A DNA stretch of 64,000 nucleotides from Mixta calida (GCF_002953215.1 NZ_CP026378.1:1408540-1472539); one strand, 5' to 3'; counted from the first letter of the stretch, positions 29,655 to 39,657 are shown. Notes: generated by a model not told the origin, from the sequence alone. Translations and numbers: made by a program.

Positions 29655-29892
29655 GGTACTGTTTTTCGCACAGGTGCGCGAGCTGGTGGAGACCGCCGCG
29701 CTGTCGCTGACGGCGGAGTACGCCACGGTAGAAGATCTGCGGGCGGCGCTGGCCGCGCGCGGCGACCGCTGGGATCTGGCGCTCAGCCCCGGCAAACTGC
29801 TCGCCTCGGTGAATCAGACGCTGGTGTCGCTACAGCACCCGATTCAGGACGGCGACGAGGTCGCGTTCTTCCCGCCGGTGACCGGAGGCTGA
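29647..29892 (+). CDS. moaD: Molybdopterin synthase sulfur carrier subunit
   Basis: 81 residues, ubiquitin fold. The C-terminus FFPPVTGG carries the Gly-Gly that is thiocarboxylated and delivers sulfur to MoaE. The start [13 protein letters not shown] matches E. coli and lies inside the end of moaC. Confidence 0.95.
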   Translation: MIKVLFFAQVRELVETAALSLTAEYATVEDLRAALAARGDRWDLALSPGKLLASVNQTLVSLQHPIQDGDEVAFFPPVTGG

Positions 29893-29893
29893 T

Positions 29894-30346
29894 ATGACCA
29901 CCCGCATTCGCGTCGGCCAGCCGCCGTTCAGCGTGGCCGAAGAGTACCAGTGGCTCTCCGCCAGTAACGATGACGGCGCGGTTGTCACCTTTACCGGCAA
30001 AGTGCGCAACCATAATCTGGGCGATAACGTCTCTGCGCTGACGCTGGAGCATTATCCCGGCATGACGGAAAAGGCGTTGGCGGAGATTGTCGAGGAGGCG
30101 CGCGCGCGCTGGCCGCTGCATCTGGTCAGCGTTATTCATCGCGTCGGCGAGCTTTTCCCCGGCGACGAGATTGTGTTTGTCGGCGTGAGCGCCGCGCATC
30201 GCGGCGCGGCTTTTGAAGCGGCCGGGTTTATTATGGACTACCTGAAAACCCGCGCGCCGTTCTGGAAACGGGAAGCGACGCCGCAGGGCGACCGCTGGGT
30301 TGAAGCGCGCGACAGCGACAGGCAGGCCGCCGGCCGCTGGGATTAA
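29894..30346 (+). CDS. moaE: Molybdopterin synthase catalytic subunit
   Basis: 150 residues, partner of MoaD. TFTGKVRNHNLGD, LEHYPGMTEKAL, HRVGELFPGDEIVFVGVSAAHR and the active Lys in APFWKRE (near 125) are conserved. Last gene of moaABCDE; its stop overlaps the stop of the convergent lipoprotein gene by 3 bases, so the transcripts share their 3' ends. Confidence 0.96.
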   Translation: MTTRIRVGQPPFSVAEEYQWLSASNDDGAVVTFTGKVRNHNLGDNVSALTLEHYPGMTEKALAEIVEEARARWPLHLVSVIHRVGELFPGDEIVFVGVSAAHRGAAFEAAGFIMDYLKTRAPFWKREATPQGDRWVEARDSDRQAAGRWD

Positions 30347-31137
30347 GGGGTTTTGTGGCGCTTCGTCTGTTCTGAAGTGCCAAATTCGGTATCGCCATGC
30401 GCATGCTCGCCGCCGCCCTTAACGCGCTGTAGCTGAATGGTATCGCCATCCTGCCAGGCGTTGGCGCCTTTGACGATCGGGTTGGCGACGATATCGGCGC
30501 GCTGCTGGCGCATTTTGCGGCTGTCGATGCCGAAGCGTTCATCGCGATCTTTCAGCAGGCGCTGATCGAGCTGCCCGTCGGCGGTAAAGCCCATCATCAG
30601 CGCCGGAATGCCGAACGGCAGGGTTTTATCGCGGTCGGTGTGCCAGGTGTGCCAGGTTTTGCCATAGGTGTTCACCAGTTTAGTCATTAGCGCCTTATCC
30701 GCCGCGTCCGGCAGTCCCGGCGCCACCAGCGTGCCTGATTTCACCTCGTAGCTGTGGCTGTGCCACAGTTTCTTCTCTTCCGGCGGCAGCGTTTTAAACA
30801 GCCGCTCGCTGATAATATATTCCACGCCCATCAGACGCGCGTCACGCGTATTGCCGTCATAAATCAGCGCCTGCATCACATCGTCGTTCAGGATGGTGAC
30901 GTAGTGGTGCGCTTCCATCTGGCCGTTTTTATCGCCGCTGTAAAAGTGGAAGCCGTCGAGATAGGCGTTAATGGCGTCGATCGGCGGACGCGACTGCATC
31001 GCGGCGGCGCCGGTATCAAGAAGCTTCATTTTTGTTGATGTCGGCGCGCCGGGCGTCTGCACCTGCGCTGGGGTATTATTTGCGCCGCAACCGGCAAGCA
31101 TCAATGCTGAAAGCACCGGCAACCATAGCTTTTTCAT
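30343..31137 (-). CDS. DUF1264-family lipoprotein
   Basis: 264 residues. The signal peptide ends in the lipobox LMLAGC with Cys17, so it is lipid-anchored; the residue after Cys is Gly, not Asp, which suggests the outer membrane. The body has HFYSGDKNGQMEAHHYVTILNDDVMQALIYD and LWHSHSYEVKSGTLVAPGLP, typical of the DUF1264 family (related to plant oil-body-associated proteins). The C-terminal 60 residues are polar with a His-rich end. Function unknown. Confidence 0.8.
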   Translation of the reverse strand: MKKLWLPVLSALMLAGCGANNTPAQVQTPGAPTSTKMKLLDTGAAAMQSRPPIDAINAYLDGFHFYSGDKNGQMEAHHYVTILNDDVMQALIYDGNTRDARLMGVEYIISERLFKTLPPEEKKLWHSHSYEVKSGTLVAPGLPDAADKALMTKLVNTYGKTWHTWHTDRDKTLPFGIPALMMGFTADGQLDQRLLKDRDERFGIDSRKMRQQRADIVANPIVKGANAWQDGDTIQLQRVKGGGEHAHGDTEFGTSEQTKRHKTP

Positions 31138-31295
31138 TCTTTACTCCGGAAATAACAATTAACAATTCTTAACGTTAGCGTAAATTCGCCAAAGTGAAAG
31201 GCGCGAAGGGAAGGTAACGGGAGGCGGGTCAAAACTGGCAATTTTGCGCGCCAGTGGGTAAGGTGCGCTTATTCTCACCAGAGGCAGGGACAGGT

Positions 31296-32384
31296 ATGTC
31301 ATTTCAGCGTTTCCGCACACTCCCGCTCGCCGCGCTGCTGGCGCTGGCGGGCTGTACCAGCAAACAGCCGCAGACGCCGCAGCAAACGCCGCAGCAGGTG
31401 CAGGCGCGCGTCGTGAAGCTGATGCCTTCCGACGTGCGGCAAAAGGCGGACTGGGCCAGCGATATCGCTACCGCCTTCCGTACCCAGAAGATCGATGCCA
31501 GCGACAGCCATATCTGCGCGGTGATTGCCGTTGCCGATCAGGAAACCAATTTCAACGCCGATTCGCCGGTGCCCGGCCTGCCGAAAATCGCCTGGGGCGA
31601 GATCGATAAACGTGCGGCGCGGCTGCATATTCCGGCGTTTCTGGTGCGCACCGCGCTGCTGATTAAATCCCCTAACGGCCGCAGCTACGCCGACCGGCTC
31701 GACAGCGTGCGCACGGAGAAAGAGCTGAGCGCTATCTTCGATGATTTCATCAATATGGTGCCGATGGGCCAGACGCTGTTCGGCAACCTGAACCCGATCC
31801 ACACCGGCGGCCCAATGCAGGTCAGCATCGCCTTTGCCGAGGCGAATGCGCAAGGCTACCCATGGCCGGTTAAAAACAGTATCCGCCAGGAGGTCTTTAC
31901 CCGACACGGCGGCATCTGGTTTGGCGTGAAGCATCTGCTTGGCTACCCGGTAAACTATAGCGAGCCGCTCTATCGCTTCGCCGATTTCAACGCCGGCTGG
32001 TACGCCAGCCGCAACGCGGCGTTTCAGGCGGCGGTGGCGCGCGTCACCGGCATGAAGCTGGCATTGGACGGCGATCTGATTCTTTACGGCTCCGACAAGG
32101 CGGGCGCCACCGAGCTGGCGGTGCGTACGGTCGGCGCGCAGCTGGATATGAGCGATCGGGCGATCCGCCGCGATCTGGAGAAGGGCGATAAGCCCGATTT
32201 TGAAGAGAGCGAACTCTGGAAACAGCTGTTTGCGCTGGCGGATAAACAGGCCGGACGACGACTGCCGCGCGAGATGCTGCCCGGCATTGCGCTGGAAAGC
32301 CCGAAAATCACCCGCAAGCTGACCACCGCCTGGTTCGCCCAGCGCGTCAACAGCCGCTACCAGCAGTGCATGGCGCGCCGGTAA
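31296..32384 (+). CDS. yaiW: DUF1615 lipoprotein, YaiW-like
   Basis: 362 residues with lipobox LLALAGC. It matches E. coli YaiW: ICAVIAVADQETNFNADSPVPGL, IPAFLVRTALLIKSPNGRSYADRL, MVPMGQTLFGNLNP, GGPMQVSIAFAE and YRFADFNAGWYASRNAAFQ. The latter resemble lysozyme-like/transglycosylase surroundings, but the activity is not proven. YaiW is a surface-exposed lipoprotein linked to uptake of a proline-rich peptide (Bac7) in E. coli. I start at MSFQRF; the frame is open 14 codons further without conservation. Confidence 0.82.
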   Translation: MSFQRFRTLPLAALLALAGCTSKQPQTPQQTPQQVQARVVKLMPSDVRQKADWASDIATAFRTQKIDASDSHICAVIAVADQETNFNADSPVPGLPKIAWGEIDKRAARLHIPAFLVRTALLIKSPNGRSYADRLDSVRTEKELSAIFDDFINMVPMGQTLFGNLNPIHTGGPMQVSIAFAEANAQGYPWPVKNSIRQEVFTRHGGIWFGVKHLLGYPVNYSEPLYRFADFNAGWYASRNAAFQAAVARVTGMKLALDGDLILYGSDKAGATELAVRTVGAQLDMSDRAIRRDLEKGDKPDFEESELWKQLFALADKQAGRRLPREMLPGIALESPKITRKLTTAWFAQRVNSRYQQCMARR

Positions 32385-32414
32385 ATCAGCGCGTCAGCCA
32401 CCGCCGATAAAACA

Positions 32415-32446
32415 GCCCCTGACCTTCGCGTCGGGGCATTCTTTTT
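32415..32446 (+). terminator. Terminator after yaiW-like gene
   Basis: Arms gcccc (32415-32419) and ggggc (32433-32437) extended by GA/TC pairs around ttcg, followed by attcttttt. It overlaps the very end of the convergent chemoreceptor gene. Confidence 0.65.
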
Positions 32447-34391
32447 AAGCGAGCCGTTCCAGCTGAAAGGTGGAAACGGTTTCCGCCAGCTGGTGCGCCT
32501 GCTGCTCCAGCGAGGCGGCGGCGGCGGACATCTCCTGCACCAGCGCGGCGTTCTGCTGCGTAACGCCGTCCATCTCGTTGACCGCCACGCTTACCTGGCT
32601 GATCCCCAGCGACTGTTCGTCGGAAGCGTTGACGATCTCATCAATGATCGCCTGCACCGCTGAAACCGATTCGGTCATCGCCTGCATGGTTTCGCCGGTT
32701 TCGTTGACCAGCGAAACGCCTGCGCTGACGCGCGACGCCGACTCTTCAATCAGCGCGGAGATCTCCTTCACCGCGTTGGCGGAGCGCTGCGCCAGATTGC
32801 GCACTTCAGACGCCACAACCGCGAAGCCGCGCCCCTGTTCCCCGGCGCGCGCCGCCTCTACCGCCGCGTTCAGCGCAAGGATATTGGTCTGAAAGGCGAT
32901 ACTGTTAATCATGCTGGTGATATCGCCGATCTTGCGCGAGCTGTCGTCGATCTGTCCCATAATTTCCACCACCTGACGCACCAGCGTCTCGCCGCGCTGC
33001 GCCACCGCCGTCGCGTTGCCGGTCAGGGTGGTTGCGTGGTGGGCGTTATCGGCGTTGAGCTTCACCGTCGCCGTCAGCTGTTCCATGCTGGCCGCGGTCT
33101 CCTGTAGCGCGGAAGCCTGCTCCTCGGTACGAGAGGAGAGATTCAGGTTGCCGCTGGCGATTTCGCTGGCGCCGCTACGCACAGACGCGCTGGCGGTCAT
33201 GATCTCGCCCACCATGGTGCGCAACTGCTGCTGCATGGTTTGCATGGCGTAAAAAATGCTCTGGCGATCGTTGGCCTGCACGCTGATCGGTTGGCTCAGG
33301 TCGCCCTGCGCCACGGCCAGCGCCAGGCTGGCGGCGTCTCCCGGCTCGCCGCCAATAGGACGTGCGATTTTACGGGTGAAAATCAGCCCCAGCACGCCGC
33401 ACACCACCACGATGCTTACCAGCATTAGCACCAGCGCATAGACCAGTTGCCGGTTCGCTGCCGCCATCACGTCGCTTACCGGCGCGACAATCGCCAGTCG
33501 CCAGGGCGTGCCGCTGTTGCCGACGTTAATTGGCTGCCAACTGATAAACGCCGCCTCTTTCAGCCAGGCATCCTCAGACATCTGTACGCCCGTCGCGCTG
33601 TGTTGTTCCCCTTGCCAGGTTTTACCCGTCTGCGAGGCATCGGGACTGGCGATAATTTTGCCTTCGTTCGACAGCAGCAACGCATAGCCTTTACCCTGCC
33701 AGGGCTTAATGGCGCTAATCGCTTTTTGCAGCGTCGCCAGTGAAAAATCGGTGGTTACCGAGCCTTTAAACTGGCCGCCCACCACAATTGGCGCGGCAAT
33801 GGAGGTCAGCATCACCTCGACGCCGTTGTAAGGGTAAAGGTAAGGCTCCAGAATCACCTCTTTCATCCGTTGACGCGGCAGCAGGTAATAGTCGCCGCTG
33901 CCCGGTTTTTCATAGTCGGTCAGATTGTGTAGCGCCGGATTGTTACCGCCGTCGCGGGCGACGTAGCGCACGTAGCGTCCGGTTGGCTCCTGATCCGGCT
34001 GTCCGGCAAAAGCGGCGTCTTTACCGTCAAAGGCGTTCGGTTCGAAAGCCAGCGACATGGAAAGAAAATCATTGTGGGCGCTCAGGGTGTCGAGCAGCAG
34101 CTGGTCCAGCGCGCGACGTTCCGTCAGGCCCGCCTGATGCAGGCTCCATGCGCTGGTGGCAAGCGCGCGCGCCGCATGCAGCGCGCCGTCGAAACGGTTT
34201 TGCACCTGTTGGGCGTTGGCTTTGGCGATCTGTTGCAGGTAATCCTGCGCCAGCTGCCGCTGCTGTTGACGCGACTGGCTGCTCAGCAGGCCGATGGTCA
34301 GGATAAAACCGAGAGAAATCGTAAGCATGCCGGTGATCAGCATCAGCGTGCGGGTGCGCATTTTGCGCTTTGTGGTAAGTGAACGAGACAT
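32445..34391 (-). CDS. Methyl-accepting chemotaxis protein with Cache sensor
   Basis: 648 residues. First membrane helix near 13-35, periplasmic dCache-type domain (about 40-300; [43 protein letters not shown]), second helix near 312-335, HAMP linker ([19 protein letters not shown]), then the coiled signalling domain with hairpin tip IDDITSMI-like [30 protein letters not shown] in pieces. The C-terminus (STFQLERLA) lacks the NWETF tether for CheR. The ligand is unknown; relatives with this domain often sense amino or organic acids. I use the ATG giving MSRSLTT, preceded by GGGGA. Confidence 0.88.
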   Translation of the reverse strand: MSRSLTTKRKMRTRTLMLITGMLTISLGFILTIGLLSSQSRQQQRQLAQDYLQQIAKANAQQVQNRFDGALHAARALATSAWSLHQAGLTERRALDQLLLDTLSAHNDFLSMSLAFEPNAFDGKDAAFAGQPDQEPTGRYVRYVARDGGNNPALHNLTDYEKPGSGDYYLLPRQRMKEVILEPYLYPYNGVEVMLTSIAAPIVVGGQFKGSVTTDFSLATLQKAISAIKPWQGKGYALLLSNEGKIIASPDASQTGKTWQGEQHSATGVQMSEDAWLKEAAFISWQPINVGNSGTPWRLAIVAPVSDVMAAANRQLVYALVLMLVSIVVVCGVLGLIFTRKIARPIGGEPGDAASLALAVAQGDLSQPISVQANDRQSIFYAMQTMQQQLRTMVGEIMTASASVRSGASEIASGNLNLSSRTEEQASALQETAASMEQLTATVKLNADNAHHATTLTGNATAVAQRGETLVRQVVEIMGQIDDSSRKIGDITSMINSIAFQTNILALNAAVEAARAGEQGRGFAVVASEVRNLAQRSANAVKEISALIEESASRVSAGVSLVNETGETMQAMTESVSAVQAIIDEIVNASDEQSLGISQVSVAVNEMDGVTQQNAALVQEMSAAAASLEQQAHQLAETVSTFQLERLA

Positions 34392-34589
34392 GACATTCCC
34401 CGGCAAGGTCAAAAAAATGAAAAGACCTCCTGTCAGCGAATCTCCTTCTGCTCAGATTATCGGCAGCGCGGCGTCTGAACTTTATACTGAACGGCAGCGG
34501 GGAAGGTGGACAGCAACAGAGAAATAGCCCAACCAGCCAGATCTATGCCACACTTGTAAAACAGTTTTTTCACACAATCAGGGGGATAT

Positions 34590-35300
34590 ATGGATCGATT
34601 TCCACACTCTCAGGACACAATCGTGCAGCGCGCCGGCACCGGGCTGCAAACTTACATGGCGCAGGTTTATGGCTGGATGACCTGCGGTCTGCTGCTGACC
34701 GCGTTTATTTCCTGGTACGCCGCCAATACGCCAGCGGTCATGGAGCTGGTATTCGCTAACCGCGTCACCTTCATCGGACTGATCATTGCCCAGCTGGCGG
34801 TGGTGTTTGTCCTCTCCGGGCTAGTGCATAAGCTGAGCGGAGCGGTGGCGACGGGGCTGTTTATGCTCTATTCGGCGCTGACCGGCCTGACGCTGGCCAG
34901 TATTTTTCTGGCGTATACGTATGCTTCCATCGCCAGCACTTTCTTCATCACCGCCGGCATGTTCGGCGTCATGAGCTTCTGGGGCTACACCACCAAACGC
35001 GACCTGAGCAAAATGGGCAGCATTCTGTTTATGGCGCTGATTGGCCTGCTGCTCGCTTCTCTGGTCAACTTCTGGCTGAAAAGCCCGGCGTTGATGTGGG
35101 CGATTACCTATATCGGCGTGCTGGTATTTGTCGGCCTGACCGCCTGGGACACGCAGAAGCTGAAGGCTATCGGCGAGCAGATTGACGTGCGCGATAAGGA
35201 AAACCTGCGTCGCTACTCCATCATGGGCGCGCTGACGCTCTACCTCGACTTTATCAACCTGTTCCTGATGCTGCTGCGCATTTTCGGCAACCGCCGTTAA
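34590..35300 (+). CDS. ybhL: BAX inhibitor-1/YccA-family inner membrane protein
   Basis: 236 residues with seven hydrophobic segments. The start MDRFPHSQDTIVQRAGTGLQ, the motif YTYASIASTFFITAGMFG, GYTTKRDLSKMG and the end YLDFINLFLMLLRIFGNRR match E. coli YbhL. Members of the family form pH-sensitive calcium leaks in some bacteria; the role of YbhL is unknown. Divergent from the chemoreceptor gene; a terminator follows. Confidence 0.93.
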   Translation: MDRFPHSQDTIVQRAGTGLQTYMAQVYGWMTCGLLLTAFISWYAANTPAVMELVFANRVTFIGLIIAQLAVVFVLSGLVHKLSGAVATGLFMLYSALTGLTLASIFLAYTYASIASTFFITAGMFGVMSFWGYTTKRDLSKMGSILFMALIGLLLASLVNFWLKSPALMWAITYIGVLVFVGLTAWDTQKLKAIGEQIDVRDKENLRRYSIMGALTLYLDFINLFLMLLRIFGNRR

Positions 35301-35315
35301 TCCTCCAGCCGCAGC

Positions 35316-35346
35316 AAAAAGGCCGCACTTATGAGCGGCCTTTTTT
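35316..35346 (+). terminator. Terminator after ybhL
   Basis: GGCCGC (35321-35326) and GCGGCC (35335-35340), with AAAAA before and TTTTTT after. Bidirectional in form. Confidence 0.9.
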
Positions 35347-35764
35347 ATGGACGTAAAGCGAAACGTAAAATCCAGGACAGAAGCACTGCACTCGCTTAAA
35401 AGAGCGAACAACCGATCGTTGAAGTCGCATAAAACCTGCCGCGAACGGGCACGGAACATAAGGCATACCGGGCAGGAAGGAAAACAGCGCACGCTTAAAG
35501 AGTAAATCAACAACCACCGAAGCTTTATAAAACCTGCTGCAAACGGGCACGGAACATAAGCCATACCGGGCAGGAAGAAAAAACGGCGCACGCTTAAAGA
35601 GTAAATCAACAACCACCGAAGCTTCATAAAACCTGCTGCAAACGGGCACGGAACATAAGCCATACCGGGCAGGAAGAAAAAACGGCGCACGCTTAAAGAG
35701 TAAATCAACAACCACCGAAGCTTCATAAAACCTGCCGCAAACGGGCACGAAACATAAGGCGTCG
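35347..35764. repeat. Tandem array of 99-bp repeats, non-coding
   Basis: Units begin with AAAACCTGC at 35431, 35529, 35628 and 35727, giving periods of 98, 99 and 99 bases. Units 2 (35529-35627) and 3 (35628-35726) are identical; unit 1 differs at a few bases; a partial unit ends near 35764; a degenerate unit is traceable from 35347 to 35430. Each contains CCTGC...GCAGG that could pair. Because 99 is divisible by 3, long repeated open frames arise on the minus strand, but two frames are open at once and no ribosome site is seen, so I regard it as non-coding. E. coli has ybhM at this place. Confidence 0.85.
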
Positions 35765-35944
35765 GGGGTTCAGGCCGGGGAGTAAAGCGTCCCGCGCCAG
35801 GGATGGCGCGGGCCGAGCATGTCATGGATGACGGATTTTGCGTCTTTACGATCGGCCTGAACCCCGGCGCGAGCGCCGAACTCAGCTTCATGCCAGTCTT
35901 CAGCGCTTCAGATCCATCTTCAACGCTTCAGGCCAACCTCACCG
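35765..35944. repeat. Structured stretch beside the tandem array
   Basis: A 12-bp inverted repeat, GGGGTTCAGGCC (35765-35776) and GGCCTGAACCCC (35854-35865), encloses a second hairpin with arms CCCGCGCC (35791-35798) and GGCGCGGG (35805-35812). Beyond it are two 15-base direct repeats, TCTTCAGCGCTTCAG (35897-35911) and TCTTCAACGCTTCAG (35917-35931). It lies directly downstream of ybhN and may fold at the 3' end of that transcript. Confidence 0.65.
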
Positions 35945-37033
35945 CTAAACCCCTTTGCCCTGCGGTTCAGGCAGTCGCTCCGCCTCCGCACGATCGTCAG
36001 GCAACGTACGCCGGTCCGCCTCGGCCAGCTGTCGCGTATCCTGCTGCTCATTCTGCTGATGCTTATCATCCTGCTGCTGCATCTTGCGCTCATTCTTCTG
36101 ACGCAGATGCTTAGCGCGGCTCTCCAGCCAGAGATAAAGCACCAGCGCCAACAGCAGCGGCAGAATAAAATAGAGCACGCGATAGGCGAGCAGGGCGGCG
36201 ATAATTTCGCCGTGCGTCGCGTGTTCGCCGCGCAGCAACGCCAGGAACACCGCCTCCAGCACGCCGATGCCCGCCGGAATATGAATGATCACCCCGGCGA
36301 TGCTGCTGATCAACAGCACGCCCAACACCACTGGATAGTCCACTTTCTGCCCCAGCAGCAGCCAGATAATCATCCCCATCACCATCCAGTTGGCGCAGGA
36401 AATCGCAAACTGAAACAGCGCCATACGCAACGAAGGCAGCGCCAGCTTCTGTCCGCGAATCGTCCAGCGCCGCCGTTTGGAAAAGGCGCAGGCCGCCAGA
36501 TAAATCACCACCAGCAACGCCAGCAGGCCGCCAATCAGCCGCAGCGTCCCTTCGCCGATAAACCAGCCGGGCGGAATCGGCACCATGCCCGCGGTAAACA
36601 ATACTCCCGCCAGCAGAATATAGCCGAGCCAGTTAGTGGCGATGCTGAGCGAAAAAATGCGCGTAATGGTACTGCCGCTTAAACCGAGCCGTGAGTAGAG
36701 CCGATAGCGCATCGCGACGCCGCCGACCCAGGTACTGAGCGTCAGGTTAAAGGCGTAGCAGATAAACGACACCAGCATGACCTGGCGCTTCGCCAGCTTA
36801 TGCCCGCAGTAAGCGCGGCCAATCAGATCGTATCCGCCGTAAGCGAGATAGCTGATAATCACCAGACCCACCGCGCTGAGGATTGCGACGCGGTTATAGT
36901 TGACGATAACCTTCCAGACATCTTCCCAGTTCACTTTGCGGGCGTAGACCACCAGCAGCACGACCACGGCGATAAAAAACAGCCAGGTGAGGATCTTCTT
37001 GGCCATTTTCCATTTTGAATGAGCTTTTGCCAT
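35945..37033 (-). CDS. ybhN: YbhN, lysylphosphatidylglycerol synthase-like membrane protein
   Basis: 362 residues, about eight transmembrane helices in a UPF0104/LPG-synthetase TM region (GGYDLIGRAYCGHKL, STWVGGVAMRYRLYSRLGLSGSTI, FQFAISCANWMVMG, IIHIPAGIGVLEAVFLALL). The cytoplasmic LPG transferase domain is absent, as in E. coli YbhN. The C-terminal tail (about 50 residues after WLESRAKHLRQ) is very charged and Gln-rich. It starts across the clsB stop (TGATG), so ybhP-clsB-ybhN are one operon. Confidence 0.9.
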   Translation of the reverse strand: MAKAHSKWKMAKKILTWLFFIAVVVLLVVYARKVNWEDVWKVIVNYNRVAILSAVGLVIISYLAYGGYDLIGRAYCGHKLAKRQVMLVSFICYAFNLTLSTWVGGVAMRYRLYSRLGLSGSTITRIFSLSIATNWLGYILLAGVLFTAGMVPIPPGWFIGEGTLRLIGGLLALLVVIYLAACAFSKRRRWTIRGQKLALPSLRMALFQFAISCANWMVMGMIIWLLLGQKVDYPVVLGVLLISSIAGVIIHIPAGIGVLEAVFLALLRGEHATHGEIIAALLAYRVLYFILPLLLALVLYLWLESRAKHLRQKNERKMQQQDDKHQQNEQQDTRQLAEADRRTLPDDRAEAERLPEPQGKGV

Positions 37034-38277
37034 CAGGATTCGACTCCCTGTTTATCGGTATCGACGCGGTCCTGCGTTTCCAGTTCCGGCTGCACCGGCG
37101 GTGGCACCTGCTTTACTTTTGGCGTATGGGCAGGCAGCCAGCCGGCGATGGCGGGAAAATGACGCAGAAAATGGAAAACAATAATGCTCTTGCTCAGTTG
37201 CAGCCAGGTACGCTTCGGCAGCTTATCCTCCTGCACGCGTACGCAATCTTCCTGTAACAGGCGCTCCAGGTTATCGCGCAGCGTCTGATTAAACTGCCTG
37301 TCGTGAATAATCAGGTTGGCCTCCAGATTCAGCGACAGGCTCAGCGGGTCCAGGTTGCTGGAGCCGACCGTCGCCCACTGTCTGTCAGCCACCGCCACCT
37401 TGCCGTGCAGCGGACGACGAATATATTCGTAAACCTCGACGCCGCCCTCCACCAGATAGTTATAGAGCAGCTCGGCGCCCACCTTCACAATCGGCATATC
37501 CGGTTCGCCCTGCACAATCAGACGCACCCGCACGCCGCGCTGGGCGGCGTTTTTCATTTCGCGTAGCAGCCGATAGCCGGGGAAGAAATAGGCATTGGCG
37601 ATAATCACATCCTCTTTGGCGTTGCCCAGCATCTCCAGATAGTGTTGTTCGATATCGTCACGATGCTCATCGTTATCGCGGTAAACGAACAGCGCCTGCG
37701 CGTCGCCCGGCTGCTGATTCACCGCCGGACGATGCGAACGGTGGCCCCACCAGCGATGGGTATTCGCTTCGCTGCCGATCGCCTCCTGCACAAAGCGGCC
37801 GATATCGTCGACAATCGGCCCCTTCACCTCAATGGCATAGTCCTGCTTGGCTTCCGGGCCGAAATCGGTGTTGTGCTCGGCGGAAAAGTTGATGCCGCCG
37901 ACAAAAGCGATCGCGCCGTCCACCACCACGATCTTGCGGTGCAGGCGACGAAACACGTTGGTGCGCATGCCCATCACCAGCGGACGCGGATCGTAATAAA
38001 GAAAGCGCACCCCCGCCGAGGTCAGGCTGGAGACAAACTCATCCGACAGATCGGGCGAGCCGTAGCCGTCCACCATCATCTCGATTTTCACGCCGCGCTG
38101 CGCCGCCGCCAGCAGCTCGCGGTGCAGCGCGTTGCCGACATCGTCCTCAAACAGAATAAAGGTTTCCAGCAACACGCTGTGCTGCGCCCGCCGAATCGCG
38201 CCGAATACGCGCGGGAAAAATTGTTCACCGTTCTCCAGCAGTTGAATACGGTTACCGTCGCGCCAGCTCATTGTCAT
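37033..38277 (-). CDS. clsB: Cardiolipin synthase B
   Basis: 414 residues, phospholipase D superfamily. Two HKD motifs: [20 protein letters not shown] (near 112) and [23 protein letters not shown] (near 295). It matches E. coli ClsB (YbhO), which makes cardiolipin from two phosphatidylglycerols and can also form phosphatidylglycerol. I start at [19 protein letters not shown] as in E. coli; the ATG overlaps the ybhP stop (ATGA). The upstream frame extension overlaps ybhP and is not conserved. Confidence 0.94.
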   Translation of the reverse strand: MTMSWRDGNRIQLLENGEQFFPRVFGAIRRAQHSVLLETFILFEDDVGNALHRELLAAAQRGVKIEMMVDGYGSPDLSDEFVSSLTSAGVRFLYYDPRPLVMGMRTNVFRRLHRKIVVVDGAIAFVGGINFSAEHNTDFGPEAKQDYAIEVKGPIVDDIGRFVQEAIGSEANTHRWWGHRSHRPAVNQQPGDAQALFVYRDNDEHRDDIEQHYLEMLGNAKEDVIIANAYFFPGYRLLREMKNAAQRGVRVRLIVQGEPDMPIVKVGAELLYNYLVEGGVEVYEYIRRPLHGKVAVADRQWATVGSSNLDPLSLSLNLEANLIIHDRQFNQTLRDNLERLLQEDCVRVQEDKLPKRTWLQLSKSIIVFHFLRHFPAIAGWLPAHTPKVKQVPPPVQPELETQDRVDTDKQGVES

Positions 38278-39035
38278 AAATGGATCTCCACGGCCAGCGG
38301 CGCATGATCGGAAAGGTGTGACCATGGCCGCACAGGTAACGCCCAGGGCTGACTGACTTCCGCGTTGCGTACATAAATACGATCGAGACGCAGCACGGGA
38401 AAACGCGCCGGAAAGGTACGCGCAGGGCGGCCATTTTTAACGCTGAAGACCTCATCCAGATTGGCGCAGCGCTTCAGCATCTTATTGGCGCGCGTTTGCC
38501 AGTCGTTAAAATCGCCCGCCACCACCAGCGGCGCGTCGGCGGGGATATTGGCGATCATTTCGCACATCATTTTCATCTGCGCATGGCGGTGCGCGTCGCG
38601 CAGGCCAAGATGCACGCACATCACATGCAGCTCCCGATCGTTATCCGGGAGCTGCAGGCGGCAGTGCAGCACGCCGCGCTTTTCCGTCCCCGCGACGGAA
38701 ATATCGCGGTTTTCATAGTCGATGATGGGAAAGCGCGACAGTACAGCGTTGCCGTGATGGCCTTCAGGATAGACCGCATTGCGTCCATAAGCGTAATCGT
38801 TCCACATGGTGTCAGCCAGGAACTCGTAGTGGGGCGTGTCCGGCCAGTTTTCCACCTGCATCGGATGGACGGCGTGCGTGCCCATCACCTCCTGTAGAAA
38901 AACGATATCGGCGGAGGTCGCGCGTACTGCTTCGCGCAGCTCCGGTAAAATAAAGCGCCGGTTGAAACTGGTAAAACCCTTATGTGTATTAATTGTCAGG
39001 ACTTTAAAGGAAAATCCTTGCGCTTTTTGTGACAT
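38274..39035 (-). CDS. ybhP: YbhP, endonuclease/exonuclease/phosphatase-fold protein
   Basis: 253 residues of the EEP superfamily. [32 protein letters not shown] (metal Glu), VAGDFNDW and a C-terminal [10 protein letters not shown] (His base) are the catalytic segments. E. coli YbhP is the orthologue, with unproven substrate. First gene of ybhP-clsB-ybhN, which suggests a role in phospholipid metabolism (inference). Confidence 0.9.
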   Translation of the reverse strand: MSQKAQGFSFKVLTINTHKGFTSFNRRFILPELREAVRATSADIVFLQEVMGTHAVHPMQVENWPDTPHYEFLADTMWNDYAYGRNAVYPEGHHGNAVLSRFPIIDYENRDISVAGTEKRGVLHCRLQLPDNDRELHVMCVHLGLRDAHRHAQMKMMCEMIANIPADAPLVVAGDFNDWQTRANKMLKRCANLDEVFSVKNGRPARTFPARFPVLRLDRIYVRNAEVSQPWALPVRPWSHLSDHAPLAVEIHL

Positions 39036-39213
39036 ACTGGGGGCGCTCTCCTTTTTGTTTTGATTTCCGATAAAGTGTAGTCTTTGTCACAAAAGGGTGC
39101 TGACTTCCGCTGTGATTTGCGGCATTGTCTGAAATTTGCGTTACATTGAGGGGATTCGTCACCGGCTCTGCCGGCAACTTGGGCAGCGTTTCGGACGCTG
39201 CCGGGAGAAGAGG

Positions 39214-39606
39214 ATGAAATGGTTTAATCGTATACAGATTGCGACCGGCCAACCCTGCCTGCATATCTCTTTGCATCTGATGATGTTTGTCGCCCTGTTT
39301 TGGGGCTGGCGGGAGAGGGCGTTGGTGGAAGTAAGTAGCGTACTGGTGGCCGCTTACGCCGCAGTATTTATCGCGATGCTGCTGACGCAGCGAATTGCTC
39401 GGCTGCGTCGGGTTGGTGACTTTTTAGAAGAGATCACCACAACCTACTACTTCGGCGCCGCGATGCTGGTGCTGTTTTTGGTGTCCCGCCTGCTGCATAA
39501 CAACCTGCTGCTGGCCTGTCTCGGCCTGGTGATGCTGGTGGGCCCGGCGCTGGTGTCGCTGCTGGTCAAAGAGCAGACGCCGCGCGTGGAAAAGAAACGC
39601 AGTTAA
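39214..39606 (+). CDS. ybhQ: YbhQ family inner membrane protein
   Basis: 130 residues with about four transmembrane helices. MKWFNRIQIATGQPCLHISLH, the segment LEEITTTYYFGAAMLVL and LLVKEQTPR resemble E. coli YbhQ. The ATG at 39214 has GAGAAGAGG just upstream; the longer frame is unsupported. Divergent from ybhP as in E. coli. Function unknown. Confidence 0.85.
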   Translation: MKWFNRIQIATGQPCLHISLHLMMFVALFWGWRERALVEVSSVLVAAYAAVFIAMLLTQRIARLRRVGDFLEEITTTYYFGAAMLVLFLVSRLLHNNLLLACLGLVMLVGPALVSLLVKEQTPRVEKKRS

Positions 39607-39627
39607 GCAAGGCTTGCTGCAAAACGT

Positions 39628-39657
39628 CGGGGCCGCATCGCGCGGCCCCGTTTTTAT
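39628..39657 (+). terminator. Terminator after ybhQ
   Basis: CGGGGCCGC (39628-39636) and GCGGCCCCG (39642-39650) around a 5-base loop, followed by TTTTTATT. Confidence 0.9.

Noticed and set aside
35329..35748. Minus-strand open frames with a hydrophobic 33-residue repeat (frames over the tandem array)
   Set aside because: The frames stay open only because the repeat length is 99 bases; two frames are open together, codon use is unlike neighbours, and no ribosome site is visible.
35347..35764. CRISPR array
   Set aside because: The units are contiguous and near identical over their whole length, with no unique spacers and no cas genes nearby.
39136..39213. 26-codon extension of ybhQ
   Set aside because: The ATG at 39214 has a GAGAAGAGG site and matches E. 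coli YbhQ; the extension is Arg-rich and unlike any membrane protein start.
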